Origin: Gammaproteobacteria bacterium
Lineage (GTDB): Bacteria; Pseudomonadota; Gammaproteobacteria; Enterobacterales; Kangiellaceae
Assembly (NCBI GenBank): GCA_013373375.1
Contig: JABXHY010000051.1
Span: 24,841-88,840 of the forward strand
Direction of reading: 5' to 3'
DNA: 64,000 bases
Each line of letters opens with the position of its first letter. The stretch's first letter is position 1. A program made the position numbers and the translations under genes. Shown piece by piece: positions 44,825 through 54,282 of the stretch. The notes beneath the pieces are model-generated. The model was given only the letters and a program-made list of their open reading frames with translations. It did no database searches and was not told where the DNA came from.

Positions 44825-46333
44825 TTATTTATTTTTTAATAATTGAAGTACCTGTTGATGTCGCTCCACCATGGTTATCGAAGGCATTTGAAATTTACTA
44901 ACAACCAAAATGACAACAGTGGAAAGTAATACGCCTGGAATCATTTCGTAAGTCCCGGCGACCCAACCTCCAATCGAGTCTTTATAAGTAATCCAGAGAA
45001 TTACCGTGAGTGCGCCAACTAGCATTCCAGCAATAGCGCCATTGCGTGTCATGCCCTTCCATAACAGACTGATAACAATAACAGGACCGAATGCGGAGCC
45101 AAAACCAGCCCATGCGTTACTCACAAGCTCTAGAACTCTCGCATTTTTATCAACTGAAATTAATATAGCGATTACTGCAATTAATAAAACGGCAAACCGA
45201 CCTACCCAAACAAGCTCTGACTCTTTTGCATCTCGACGGAAAAAAACACGATAGAAATCTTCGGTAACTGCGCTTGAGGAAACTAATAATTGCGAATCTA
45301 TAGTACTCATGACAGCAGCTAGAATTGCAGCGAGCAAAAAGCCAGCAACCCATTCATTAAATAAAACCTGTGTGGCTAGAATAAATACTTTTTCACCGTC
45401 ATTACTTAGCAAAGCTTGATGTTCGCTGCCTGCGAAATAAGCGATTCCAAAATAACCGACGGCTAATGAGCCAATCACGCTTAGTATCATCCATGACATA
45501 CCGATCCGACGCGCTTTATGAACTTCACGTATCGACTTTGCTGCCATAAAGCGAGCGAGTAAATGAGGTTGTCCGTAATAACCGAGTCCCCAAGCCATTA
45601 GCGAGAAAAAACTAATTGAAAGAAAGAATTCACCCGGAGACTTACCATTAAACCAATCTGCTAATTCAGGGTTCACGCTCGTCACCGATGTTGCAATAGA
45701 ATCAAGATTACCCAATTCAAAGAACATAACCACCGGCGCGACCACTAATGCGGTGACCATCAAAAGTCCTTGAACAACATCAGTCCAACTAACCGCCAAA
45801 AACCCACCGAAAAAAGTATAACTCACAATCACCAGTGCACCGATTAGCAATGCATTCACATAACTAATCTCAAACGATGCCTCAAATAACTTGGCTCCAG
45901 CAGTTAAACCCGATGCAACATATACGGTAAAAAAGACAACAATCACCAGCGCCGATATTACTCGCAAAACATGACTGGTATCTTCAAATCGATTAGTAAA
46001 GTATTCGGGTAAGGTTATTGAGTTGTTAGCTAACTCTGTATACACCCTGAGTCTAGGAGCCGTTATTCTCCAATTGAAATACGCGCCGATAATCAGGCCG
46101 AGTGCAATCCAAGTTTCCCCTAAGCCCGAAATGTAAATAGCACCAGGTAACCCTAATAGTAACCAACCGCTCATGTCAGACGCACCTGCGCTAAGAGCAG
46201 TGACTAGCCCACCGAGCTTTCTCCCGCCTAATATATAATCTGACAAGTTACGCGTTTGAAAATAGGCCCAAACACCAATACCTAACATGGCGCATAAATA
46301 AATTAAAAAAGAAATAAATGTGGCTGTTGACAT
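44825..46333 (-). CDS. putP: Sodium/proline symporter
   Basis: This 502-residue inner-membrane protein of the sodium:solute symporter family matches PutP. About 13 hydrophobic segments are visible. Characteristic parts are LGGRKLGGLVTALSAGASDMSGWLL (the Na+ site in the second segment), shown as GRKLGGLVTALSAGASDMSG, and GWGLGYYGQPHLLARFMA and TIDSQLLVSSSAVTEDFY. It imports proline with sodium. GAGGTG precedes the ATG. Its 3' neighbour, the GNAT gene, starts 8 bases on and is probably co-transcribed. No putA is in the window. Confidence 0.94.
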   Translation of the reverse strand: MSTATFISFLIYLCAMLGIGVWAYFQTRNLSDYILGGRKLGGLVTALSAGASDMSGWLLLGLPGAIYISGLGETWIALGLIIGAYFNWRITAPRLRVYTELANNSITLPEYFTNRFEDTSHVLRVISALVIVVFFTVYVASGLTAGAKLFEASFEISYVNALLIGALVIVSYTFFGGFLAVSWTDVVQGLLMVTALVVAPVVMFFELGNLDSIATSVTSVNPELADWFNGKSPGEFFLSISFFSLMAWGLGYYGQPHLLARFMAAKSIREVHKARRIGMSWMILSVIGSLAVGYFGIAYFAGSEHQALLSNDGEKVFILATQVLFNEWVAGFLLAAILAAVMSTIDSQLLVSSSAVTEDFYRVFFRRDAKESELVWVGRFAVLLIAVIAILISVDKNARVLELVSNAWAGFGSAFGPVIVISLLWKGMTRNGAIAGMLVGALTVILWITYKDSIGGWVAGTYEMIPGVLLSTVVILVVSKFQMPSITMVERHQQVLQLLKNK

Positions 46334-46421
46334 TATGTCACCTCAACTTTTATTTTGATTTTTTTAGGTGACTGCAGTTATGCAGATTATTTCACTTTAA
46401 ATACTTTTGACTGCGAATACT

Positions 46422-47990
46422 TTAAGCAAAGTAACTCGCCAAAAACTCTTCAAAAGTTTTGTCGTCACCCTGTTCCATCGCCAACTGTTTATCAATCGAC
46501 TTTTGTACTTCTTCTTCTAAAACATGTGCTCTTGAACCCGAAAGTTCTCGAGTTGCAAAATAATCACGATACTTCTTGGACAGTTCCATTGCATAAGGAA
46601 AAAATCCGTCTCCCCTGCTTTGGATCTGCTGAACAATTTGTCCAGATATTGTGGTTTCGGGTTCGTCAATCTGAGAACGTAACGTTTTAAGCACTTGGCT
46701 GTAATCGTGAGTGTTATAAGCTTTATCAAGTAGCTCTGCAGCTTCATCAAAACTATCAAACAAATTGTGCGCTAATATTTTAGCCGATACTTGACGATTT
46801 TTTCGCCACAGATAAAGTTCAGGGTCTCGCCCACCTTTTACCACCCGAGCAAAATTCTTTTTAGTTTCTGCTTCTTCTCTTTCAGTAATCGGACAAGATG
46901 ACTGCATCGCGCAATTTAATAAAAACACATCGAGAAAATCGAGTTGCTGTTGAGTAACACCAACTTTATCAAATAAGTTGATATCTAACGCGCGAACTTC
47001 AATATATTCAATACCTCGATTGCTTAAAGCCTTTGTCGGTCGTTCCCCAGATTGGCAGGTTCTTTTTGGTCGAATATTACTGTAAAACTCATTTTCAATC
47101 TGTAATACATTCGCGTTTAGTTGTTTGTACACATCATCGACTTTTACGCCTATGGATTTGTAATAAGGATCTTCAGTCCTTATTGCATGCTCTAATGTCG
47201 CAACATAAGACGCCAGGTCATTGGTTGAAACCCGCAACGCCGACTGAACATTATTTTGATAACCTAAATCACTCATTCGTAGTGATGTCGCAAATTTACC
47301 AAAGCGAGTGCCAGGAACGAGCAAATCAAGCTTTGTTGGTCGACCTTTCAAAAAACTTTCGCATAACGCTGGAGATGCCCCAAAAAGCATTGGAATTATC
47401 CAGCTGTCACGCTGAAAGTTTCGAATCATTCCCATGTAACGATCTGATTGAAAATCTTGGCTGTTTAATTGGTGACCATCGATCGCTTGCTGAAGTGCCT
47501 GCCACAATTGTTTAGGAAATGAAAAATTAAAATGCACACCCGCAATAGTTTGCATGAAGCGGCCATACCGATGTCCCAATCCTTCACGGTATACGGTTTT
47601 CATTCTTCCACTGTTTGAAGTACCAAAGTAGGCTAGAGGAATATCCTCATCGTTACCCATGATACAAGGCATACTGGTCGCCCACAAAAGTTCATCATTT
47701 AACCTTTGATAAACGAAAGTGTGAATGTCTTCTAACCAATCTATTGGCGCAAAGCGTTCATCAGTCGCAGGAGTTATAAATTCGAGTAAGGCTTCTGAGT
47801 AATCGGTAGTAATATACCGGTGCGTTAAAGTAGAACCGAGAGCTTTGGGGTGCTCAACTTGCGATATCATTCCCTGAGCATTGATTCGCAGACTTTCTTT
47901 CTCGATTCCGCGTTGTATTCCGCTTAAATAATGAACCGATTCTTGCTGCCAAAACTGCTTTTCGGAAACACTATTAAAATTAATGCTCAT
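46422..47990 (-). CDS. gshA: Glutamate-cysteine ligase
   Basis: About 522 residues. It is the gammaproteobacterial type 1 enzyme that joins glutamate and cysteine in the first step of glutathione synthesis. Recognisable parts are GIQRGIEKESLRI (the glutamate/ATP site), TDYSEALLEFITPA, FNFSFP, and YIEVRALDINLFD. The ATG at 47990 has a GGAA ribosome binding site and gives the family N-terminus; a longer frame reaches 48023. Glutathione also feeds gloB in the same window. It lies upstream of putP with a gap of 88 bases. Confidence 0.96.
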   Translation of the reverse strand: MSINFNSVSEKQFWQQESVHYLSGIQRGIEKESLRINAQGMISQVEHPKALGSTLTHRYITTDYSEALLEFITPATDERFAPIDWLEDIHTFVYQRLNDELLWATSMPCIMGNDEDIPLAYFGTSNSGRMKTVYREGLGHRYGRFMQTIAGVHFNFSFPKQLWQALQQAIDGHQLNSQDFQSDRYMGMIRNFQRDSWIIPMLFGASPALCESFLKGRPTKLDLLVPGTRFGKFATSLRMSDLGYQNNVQSALRVSTNDLASYVATLEHAIRTEDPYYKSIGVKVDDVYKQLNANVLQIENEFYSNIRPKRTCQSGERPTKALSNRGIEYIEVRALDINLFDKVGVTQQQLDFLDVFLLNCAMQSSCPITEREEAETKKNFARVVKGGRDPELYLWRKNRQVSAKILAHNLFDSFDEAAELLDKAYNTHDYSQVLKTLRSQIDEPETTISGQIVQQIQSRGDGFFPYAMELSKKYRDYFATRELSGSRAHVLEEEVQKSIDKQLAMEQGDDKTFEEFLASYFA

Positions 47991-48297
47991 AATTCCATCA
48001 ACGTGGTAAAAATTTGAGTTCACTATGCCATAAAGTGGACTTGTTGACCATTACTTCAAAAGTCCAATCAAGAGCTCAAACCCTCATCAAAAGAGGGATT
48101 AGCCATCCATCAATATCCTGGTCATTAAAAGCGCTCAATCAATTAATAACCTTGTATCACAAGTCTTTAGAGAGTGTGGTTTTTATTCGGTTATTTGCTG
48201 CTAATGGACGATCTCTCACAAATGCTATCAAGATTGTCTGATTGAGAAGGACCGACCTCTCAACGATAATCTGAGTATTATATTTGGAGAGGTCTAC
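47991..48297. other. Divergent region between gshA and the recombinase-like gene
   Basis: These 307 bases hold both promoters. A frame from a TTG at 48014 to 48241 (75 codons) is open but has no ribosome binding site or family match. The right part contains the inverted repeat at 48254-48294 just before the next gene. Confidence 0.45.
48254..48294 (+). promoter_or_regulatory. Inverted repeat sequestering a ribosome binding site
   Basis: GACCTCTC (48254-48261) is the exact complement of GAGAGGTC (48287-48294). The right arm contains the GGAGAGG ribosome binding site of the gene starting at 48298, so in mRNA an 8-bp stem with a 25-nt loop would hide it. This could be a translational switch; it rests on sequence only. 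Confidence 0.45.
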
Positions 48298-49149
48298 ATG
48301 GAAGACTTACAAAATGAAACACAGATGCTTTTCAGCAAGCTGGTTGATGCTTTCAAACTGCATCGTTTCAAACGCGAAGACGCTCAAGATTACCTTAACT
48401 GGATAAAGTTTTTCCTAAAGCATTACCACAAAAAATCACCATCCTCACTCGATGCAGAGGATGTTAAAGCCTTTTTAAAGTATTTGTGTGACGACAAAGG
48501 TTTAATGCCTTCAAGACAGAAGCAAGCCTACCAAGCGATTAACTTTTTCTACAATAACGTTTTAAAACGTTCTTTATGGTCAACTATAAATTCCAGTGAA
48601 AACACAGACAATCTCAGTGCACTCCAAGTCCCCTCCACAATCGACAATACACGTAATGATGAATCAGTGGATTGGATCAATCTTTTAAAAGAGCCTTTTC
48701 AACTGATTGCCAGCTTACGTTTTCAATGCGGACTTAAAGTGGAAGAAGTTCTAAACATCCGGCTGGAAGACATCAACTTTGACAGGCAATTTCTCAGAAT
48801 ACGAGATGCTTTTGGAAATTATTCGGAAATTAAGATGTCACCAGACTTGTCTAAATCGGTAAAGCAGCAATTCGAAAAGTCGAGCCATAGCTTGGCGCTT
48901 GATAAAAAAGGTAAAAACCTATTCAAAACTCCCAGTGCGCTGAGTCGCAATCAATTAACCGATAACGATAAACTGTATTTTCTGTTTCCAGGTACATTAC
49001 AGTTAAACATTCAGACTCAAAAGAGAGTGCGTGAAAGCTTGGATGCATTAATTGTTGAACAGGCATTTCAAGAAGCTAGAACTCGCAAAAATCAACAAAA
49101 GCTACGATTTAATCAATCCAGTACAACCGTTAAAACAGCCGCACTTTAA
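48298..49149 (+). CDS. Tyrosine-recombinase-like protein lacking the catalytic C-terminal half
   Basis: This 283-residue protein has a phage-integrase N-terminal SAM-like core-binding domain (about residues 10-95) and the first part of a catalytic domain. In the segment RFQCGLKVEEVLNIRLEDIN the usual catalytic first Arg (GLR) is Lys147. The protein continues to YFLFPG (about 227-232) but ends without the HxxR and Tyr motifs, and no reading-frame remnant follows. It resembles integron-type or XerC-like recombinases. It is probably not a recombinase; it may bind DNA. Its ribosome binding site lies in an inverted repeat. Nearby genes are all housekeeping, with no mobile-element marks. Confidence 0.8.
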   Translation: MEDLQNETQMLFSKLVDAFKLHRFKREDAQDYLNWIKFFLKHYHKKSPSSLDAEDVKAFLKYLCDDKGLMPSRQKQAYQAINFFYNNVLKRSLWSTINSSENTDNLSALQVPSTIDNTRNDESVDWINLLKEPFQLIASLRFQCGLKVEEVLNIRLEDINFDRQFLRIRDAFGNYSEIKMSPDLSKSVKQQFEKSSHSLALDKKGKNLFKTPSALSRNQLTDNDKLYFLFPGTLQLNIQTQKRVRESLDALIVEQAFQEARTRKNQQKLRFNQSSTTVKTAAL

Positions 49150-49224
49150 ACTATACTCATAACTTCGCAAGATTTTAGTTCGTAAGTCTTTAGGTTGGTT
49201 GACCACGCTCAACAATTAATATAA

Positions 49225-50070
49225 TTACTTCCGTGTTCTCGTTCGATTTGAAGGACGTTTACTTTTATATTTAAAGTGTTTACGACGTTGCTGCTGAGAG
49301 TCATCACCACGCTTAAACTTTCTATTTGACACTGTAAGACCGACAGACTTCTCGATATCATTTACCTGTCGATTATCCAGCTCAAGCCATGAGCCACGTC
49401 TTAACCCTCGCTCTAGAGTGACATCTCCATAACGAACTCTGATTAATCTGGATACCTGACATCCCACGGCTTCCCACAATCGTCTTACTTCACGATTACG
49501 ACCTTCTTTAATCGTAACGTGATACCACTGATTAAACCCTTCGCCACCAGAGTGTCGGATTCTATCAAAATGCGCCATTCCGTCTTCCAGAGGAACACCT
49601 GACTTTAATTGCGTCAGAGCCTCTTCGGTAACCTCGCCATTTACTCGAACTGCGTACTCTCTTTCGAGCTCATATTTTGGGTGCATCAATCGATTGGCTA
49701 GCTCTCCATCGTTGGTAAACAATAGTAGCCCAGCTGTATTCAAATCTAATCGGCCAATGGCAATCCAGCGACCTTTTCCCGGGTTAGGTAATACATCGAA
49801 TACCGTCTGGCGCCCTTCAGGATCTTTTCTTGTGCAAACTTCACCTTCTGGCTTGTTATACGCAATAACTCGACGAATCATAGAGCTTTCTTGTGGTACA
49901 GAAATTACTCGACCATCAACACGAATTTTATCTGTCTCTGAGGCACGCGCACCAAGAGCGACTATTTCGCCATTCACAGAAACGCGCCCTGATGCGATCA
50001 CGGTTTCCATTTCTCTTCGAGAACCAAGACCTGCCTTGGCGAGAAGTTTTTGTACTTTTTCAGTTGTCAA
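49225..50070 (-). CDS. rluB: 23S rRNA pseudouridine(2605) synthase
   Basis: This 281-residue enzyme has an N-terminal S4 RNA-binding domain (KVQKLLAKAGLGSRREMETVI) and a pseudouridine synthase domain with catalytic Asp in IGRLDLNTAGLLLFTNDGELA. The C-terminal 40 residues are basic, typical of RluB rather than RluE or RsuA. The start is TTG at 50070: no in-frame ATG precedes the S4 domain and AGGA lies 9 nt upstream. It lies 18 bases after scpB and is the last gene of the leftward set scpA-scpB-rluB, a common arrangement. Confidence 0.94.
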   Translation of the reverse strand: MTTEKVQKLLAKAGLGSRREMETVIASGRVSVNGEIVALGARASETDKIRVDGRVISVPQESSMIRRVIAYNKPEGEVCTRKDPEGRQTVFDVLPNPGKGRWIAIGRLDLNTAGLLLFTNDGELANRLMHPKYELEREYAVRVNGEVTEEALTQLKSGVPLEDGMAHFDRIRHSGGEGFNQWYHVTIKEGRNREVRRLWEAVGCQVSRLIRVRYGDVTLERGLRRGSWLELDNRQVNDIEKSVGLTVSNRKFKRGDDSQQQRRKHFKYKSKRPSNRTRTRK

Positions 50071-50088
50071 AAGTGTTTTCCTAAATAC

Positions 50089-51198
50089 TTACTTGCGTTC
50101 TTGTTCTTCGTCAATTTGCTCTTCTTCACTTTGAACTGCTTCAAAGCTTTCATCTTCAGAGCTATTCGATTCTGTTAATTCATCGTCTAAATTTGTTTCT
50201 GTCGTTTCACCTTCCGCTAATGGCTCATCGTCGGTAAACGGATCATCTTCGATCAGATCTGTTGCTTCAGACACATCATCATCATTTTCTTCGGTCAAAG
50301 ACTCGGGCTCAAATGCATCATTAAAGGTTGATTCATCAGCAGATAGGTTCGCTTTGTCGGCAAGCTCTATAGCCTCTAGAATATCTTCATCATCGAATTC
50401 TTCCGGCATACTTGCTTTTGCTACCAATGCATCATCACTTGATAAATTAATGTCGTCAGTCGAGTCTTCATCAGAACCTGAAGCCATTTCATATTCATTG
50501 GCTGAGTCACTCTCACTCGATTCTGGCTCGTTTGTATCACTTTCAGAATCTGTATCAACTTTATCACTATGACCTTCTGCTGATCCTGCTTCAGAAATTT
50601 TTTTCGAATTGTCACTAGAGTCATCAACCTTATCATCAAGATCGAGCTCAGCATTAATCTTATCGAGGTCGCGGATCTCAGAGAGCGTTGGTAGTTGCTC
50701 GAGACTTGATAAATCAAAATAATCGAGAAAATCTTTTGTCGTCGCATACAGTGCAGGACGGCCTGGCACGTCACGATGCCCAACTACTCGCACCCACTCG
50801 CGCTCAAGTAATGTTTTAATAATATGCGAACTTACGCTTACGCCACGCACGTCTTCAATTTCAGAGCGTGTTATTGGCTGCCGATAAGCAATCAAAGCTA
50901 AGGTTTCAAGTAATGCGCGAGAATAACGCGGCGCCTTTTCTTCCCACAAACGAGCAATCCACTCTGCGTATTCCTGGCGAGCTTGAAAACGATAACCACT
51001 GGCGACTTCTTTCAGTTCTAATCCACGATCTTCGTAGGAGTCGTTAAGTGAACTTAATGCCTGTTTAATTTCACTGGCTGACGGTTGCTTATCTTCTTCA
51101 AACAATTGCATCATTTTGTCTATCGACATAGGTTTGCCATAAACCATTAAGGCAGCTTCAAGTAAGTTTTGAAGTTTTTCCGGTGTCATACTACTCAT
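50089..51198 (-). CDS. scpB: Segregation and condensation protein ScpB with long acidic tail
   Basis: This 369-residue protein is a kleisin-associated subunit of the SMC-ScpAB condensin that helps chromosome segregation. Residues 1-185 form the two winged-helix domains (LQNLLEAALMVYGKPMSIDK, ETLALIAYRQPITRSEIEDVRG, GRPALYATTKDFLDYF). Residues about 190-369 are extremely acidic (Asp, Glu, Ser), likely disordered, and roughly double the usual length of about 190-200. It overlaps the scpA stop by four bases (ATGA), so translation is coupled. The acidic tail mirrors the acidic N-terminus of ScpA. Confidence 0.92.
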   Translation of the reverse strand: MSSMTPEKLQNLLEAALMVYGKPMSIDKMMQLFEEDKQPSASEIKQALSSLNDSYEDRGLELKEVASGYRFQARQEYAEWIARLWEEKAPRYSRALLETLALIAYRQPITRSEIEDVRGVSVSSHIIKTLLEREWVRVVGHRDVPGRPALYATTKDFLDYFDLSSLEQLPTLSEIRDLDKINAELDLDDKVDDSSDNSKKISEAGSAEGHSDKVDTDSESDTNEPESSESDSANEYEMASGSDEDSTDDINLSSDDALVAKASMPEEFDDEDILEAIELADKANLSADESTFNDAFEPESLTEENDDDVSEATDLIEDDPFTDDEPLAEGETTETNLDDELTESNSSEDESFEAVQSEEEQIDEEQERK

Positions 51199-52166
51199 GA
51201 TAAAAGCTCATCCGTTTCGATTTGCGCCCGCGCTCTAACATGAATTGGTCCATAAGGCTCGGTCTGTACCAACTCTATTAATTTTTCTTTTGAAAGTTCC
51301 ATCACTGATAGAAAAGTCACAACCACACCCATACGACCTTCTTCAACAGTGAACAATGCAACGAAATCGGTAAACGCATCCGCCGACAACATAGCCAGTA
51401 CGTTGGTCATTTTTTCGCGCACCGATAGAGTTTCACGTTCAATATGATGATGAGTAAACATGTCAGCACGTTTTAAAACGTCTTTAAAGGCGTGCAGTAA
51501 TTCTTTGAGATCAACCTCAGGTTGAGGTCTTACTAAATTGAGTTCTGGAGCTTTTGCATCGACAAGAAAAATATCACGCTCAAGACGCGGCATTTCGTCA
51601 ATGTCTTCTGCGGCTTTTTTAAATCGCTCGTATTCCTGAAGGCGTCTTATTAAGTCAGCGCGAGGATCAATTTCTTCTTCTTCATCTAATTTTGGACGCG
51701 GCAGTAACACTCGACTTTTTATTTCACAAAGCACCGATGCCATAACCAGATATTCTGCAGCCAACTCTAAATTGAGCGACTTCATTATCTCGACATACTC
51801 CATATATTGCTCGGTGATGTGAGCAATTGGGATATTGGTGATATCAAGATTTTGACGGCGAATTAAGTACAAAAGTAAATCGAGAGGACCTTCGAATGCT
51901 TCCAGAAAAACCTCGAGTGCATCTGGCGGAATATAGAGATCTTTAGGCATCTCTTTCACCGGCTCACCATTAATCAGGGCAAACGCCATTTCCTCCTGAA
52001 CAGGTTGACCTGCAGGTGATGTTTGCTCTGATTTTTCCGAAGCTTGTTTTTCAGTATTTTCCGCTTCAGTTGTGTTGTTCTCGTCTGCTGTTACCACATC
52101 AGAGTCTGTTGAACTTTCCGACTCTTGGCTTTCTGCATCAGAGACAATGTCACCATTTTCACTCAT
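51195..52166 (-). CDS. scpA: Segregation and condensation protein ScpA with acidic N-terminal extension
   Basis: This 323-residue protein is the kleisin subunit of the SMC-ScpAB condensin. The core starts at about residue 83 (VFLEAFEGPLDLLLYLIR) and continues with the SMC-contacting N-terminal helices and a C-terminal winged helix. The first 80 residues are rich in Ser, Glu, Thr and Asp and probably disordered; many ScpA proteins lack this. The stop overlaps the scpB start by four bases. No smc gene is in the window; it must lie elsewhere. Confidence 0.93.
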   Translation of the reverse strand: MSENGDIVSDAESQESESSTDSDVVTADENNTTEAENTEKQASEKSEQTSPAGQPVQEEMAFALINGEPVKEMPKDLYIPPDALEVFLEAFEGPLDLLLYLIRRQNLDITNIPIAHITEQYMEYVEIMKSLNLELAAEYLVMASVLCEIKSRVLLPRPKLDEEEEIDPRADLIRRLQEYERFKKAAEDIDEMPRLERDIFLVDAKAPELNLVRPQPEVDLKELLHAFKDVLKRADMFTHHHIERETLSVREKMTNVLAMLSADAFTDFVALFTVEEGRMGVVVTFLSVMELSKEKLIELVQTEPYGPIHVRARAQIETDELLS

Positions 52167-52216
52167 GGTTCAATTCGCCCTTTTATCGGTATCCCACCGA
52201 GATTACTTATTTTGTT

Positions 52217-53434
52217 TTAACGATAGCTAAGTCCCATAGCTTGTCTTACATCTTCCATGGTTTCTCTGGCAACGTCACGAGCGTGCTCACTGCCTTCATT
52301 GACTATTTGCTTCACTAAATCTGGGTTTTCAATGTATTCCTGAGCATTGTCGCGAAACACTTGCTGCTCTTTAATCACACAGTCAATAACAGGTTGTTTG
52401 CATTCAATACAGCCAATACCAGCTGTCGTACACCCTTCTTTCACCCAGCTTTGCACATCTTCATTCGAATAAATTTGATGAAATTCCCACACTGGACAGT
52501 TTTCTGGATTACCAGGATCATTTCGACGAACTCGAGCTGGATCCGTTGGCATTGTGCGAATTTTCTTTTCGACTGATTCCGGCTCTTCTCTCAACGTAAT
52601 GGTATTACCATACGACTTGGACATTTTTTGTCCATCTAAGCCCGGCATTTTTGAAACTGGAGTCAATAACGACTGTGGCTCAGGCAATATGACTTTGCCA
52701 CCACCCTCTAAAAATCCATACAAACGCTCTTTATCTGCAATGCTGATTGACGCGGCACCATCAAGCAGTGCTCGAGCAGTTGCGAGAGCTTCGTCATCGC
52801 CTTCTTCTTGGTATCGTTTGCGCAATGAAGAATACAGTTTGGAGTTTTTCTTACCCAACTTTTTAATCGCTGACTCAGCTTTCTCTTCAAAGCCAGGCTC
52901 TTTGCCGTAAATATGATTAAAGCGTCGCGCAATTTCTCTTGCCAACTCAATGTGCGGCACCTGATCTGCACCAACAGGTACCAAACCTGATTTGTAAATA
53001 AGAATATCAGCCGTTTGCAATAACGGATATCCGAGAAAACCATAAGTGGATAAATCCAGCTCTTTCAGTTTTTCCTGCTGTTCTTTATATGTCGGCTGAC
53101 GCTCTAGCCAGCCGAGTGGAGTAATCATCGACAACAATAAATGCAATTCGGCATGCTCAGGCACTTTAGACTGAATAAAAATAGTCGAATTACCTGGGTT
53201 TACACCAGCCGCTAGCCAGTCGATGACCATATCCCAGATACTTGGCTCGATAATTGAAGGGTCTTCGTAATGCGTTGTTAGCGCGTGCCAGTCGACCGCG
53301 CAAAAGAAACACTCGTATTCATGCTGTAACTGAACCCAGTTCTTGAGTACACCATGATAATGGCCCAAATGTAGCTTTCCTGAAGGCCGCATTCCCGAAA
53401 GAATCCGTTGATGCTGCAATGCCACCGAATTCAA
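52217..53434 (-). CDS. trpS: Tryptophanyl-tRNA synthetase
   Basis: This 405-residue class I synthetase charges tRNA-Trp. The HIGH-like motif is GKLHLGHYHGVLKNW, and the KMSKS motif is KMSKSYGN; ADILIYKSGLVPVGADQVPH lies in the active site. It is longer than the E. coli enzyme (334) because of an insertion between the Rossmann part and KMSKS (about residues 190-260), as in other long TrpRS of proteobacteria. It is the first of the leftward group and lies 50 bases upstream of scpA. Confidence 0.95.
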   Translation of the reverse strand: MNSVALQHQRILSGMRPSGKLHLGHYHGVLKNWVQLQHEYECFFCAVDWHALTTHYEDPSIIEPSIWDMVIDWLAAGVNPGNSTIFIQSKVPEHAELHLLLSMITPLGWLERQPTYKEQQEKLKELDLSTYGFLGYPLLQTADILIYKSGLVPVGADQVPHIELAREIARRFNHIYGKEPGFEEKAESAIKKLGKKNSKLYSSLRKRYQEEGDDEALATARALLDGAASISIADKERLYGFLEGGGKVILPEPQSLLTPVSKMPGLDGQKMSKSYGNTITLREEPESVEKKIRTMPTDPARVRRNDPGNPENCPVWEFHQIYSNEDVQSWVKEGCTTAGIGCIECKQPVIDCVIKEQQVFRDNAQEYIENPDLVKQIVNEGSEHARDVARETMEDVRQAMGLSYR

Positions 53435-53545
53435 AATAAAACCCCTTTAAAGTTATCGATAAAATCGTCGAACCGCACATTATACAGGCAGGTCGAAAAT
53501 CCAGTAAATGATTAAATAAATGCTTTGAAAATTTGCCGAGTTGTT

Positions 53546-54172
53546 TTAATGATTTCTTAGCAAATCAGGATCGCCGGCACCCTCTCTAAGAACTTCAGGC
53601 GTACCTTCAGTCAAGTCAACAACAGTAGTCGGCAGGTCCCCACAGTAACCACCGTTGATCACTAAATCCAACTGATTGCCATAAGCTTCGTTGATGTCAT
53701 ACGGGTCACTCGGTTGTACCTCTAAATTCGGCAGAATAAAGCTCGACGACATAATGGGTTCACCCAACTGTTCTAACAAAGCAAGTGCAATAGGGTTGTT
53801 CGGAACCCGAATGCCTATGGTTTTTCGTTTAGGATGCATTAAACGCTTCGGCACTTCCCCAGTAGCGCGGAGTAAAAATGTATAAGGGCCTGGAGTAAAG
53901 TTCTTCAATAATCGAAAAGTTGCATTATCAACCCGAGCATAAGTGGCAAGTTCGGACAAATCTCGACATACCAAAGTAAAATTATGGTCTTTATCCAACT
54001 GCCGTAAGCGGCGAATACGATCAAGCGCAGCTTTATCTCCTATGTGACAGCCAAGGGCATATCCCGAATCGGTTGGATAAACCATTAACCCGCCTTTTTG
54101 TACTATCGCCACTGCTTGCGAAATCAGCCGGGCTTGAGGGCTTTCTGGATGAATGTCTAAATATTGCGCCAT
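53546..54172 (-). CDS. yciO: YciO family Sua5/YrdC protein (threonylcarbamoyl-AMP synthase-like)
   Basis: This 208-residue protein has the YrdC fold. Characteristic parts are GGLMVYPTDSGYALGC at the nucleotide site, RLRQLDKDHNFTLVCRDLSEL, FTPGPYTFLLRAT and IGIRVPNNP. Length and sequence match YciO rather than TsaC (about 190 residues). YciO is a paralogue of the t6A enzyme TsaC; its own activity on tRNA is debated. It lies between rnm upstream and trpS downstream, the familiar yciO/rnm neighbourhood. Confidence 0.92.
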   Translation of the reverse strand: MAQYLDIHPESPQARLISQAVAIVQKGGLMVYPTDSGYALGCHIGDKAALDRIRRLRQLDKDHNFTLVCRDLSELATYARVDNATFRLLKNFTPGPYTFLLRATGEVPKRLMHPKRKTIGIRVPNNPIALALLEQLGEPIMSSSFILPNLEVQPSDPYDINEAYGNQLDLVINGGYCGDLPTTVVDLTEGTPEVLREGAGDPDLLRNH

Positions 54173-54282
54173 TTAACTTCGTTCCTATCGCTTATGATGC
54201 CGGAACACCGCTTGAGCCGAACTGTGCAGTTTAGCGGTGACGTTTTAGATTTTTTATTCTAACTTGCTTATTATTTGTTCGA

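Noticed and set aside
47033..47515. 160-codon plus-strand frame opposite gshA
   Set aside because: It is fully antisense to the clear gshA coding sequence and has no protein-like features.
48014..48241. 75-codon plus-strand frame between gshA and the recombinase-like gene
   Set aside because: It starts at TTG without a ribosome binding site, matches no family and overlaps the likely promoter region.
48298..49149. Integron or prophage integrase marking a mobile element
   Set aside because: Catalytic residues are missing, and no attC-like repeats, att sites or phage genes are near.
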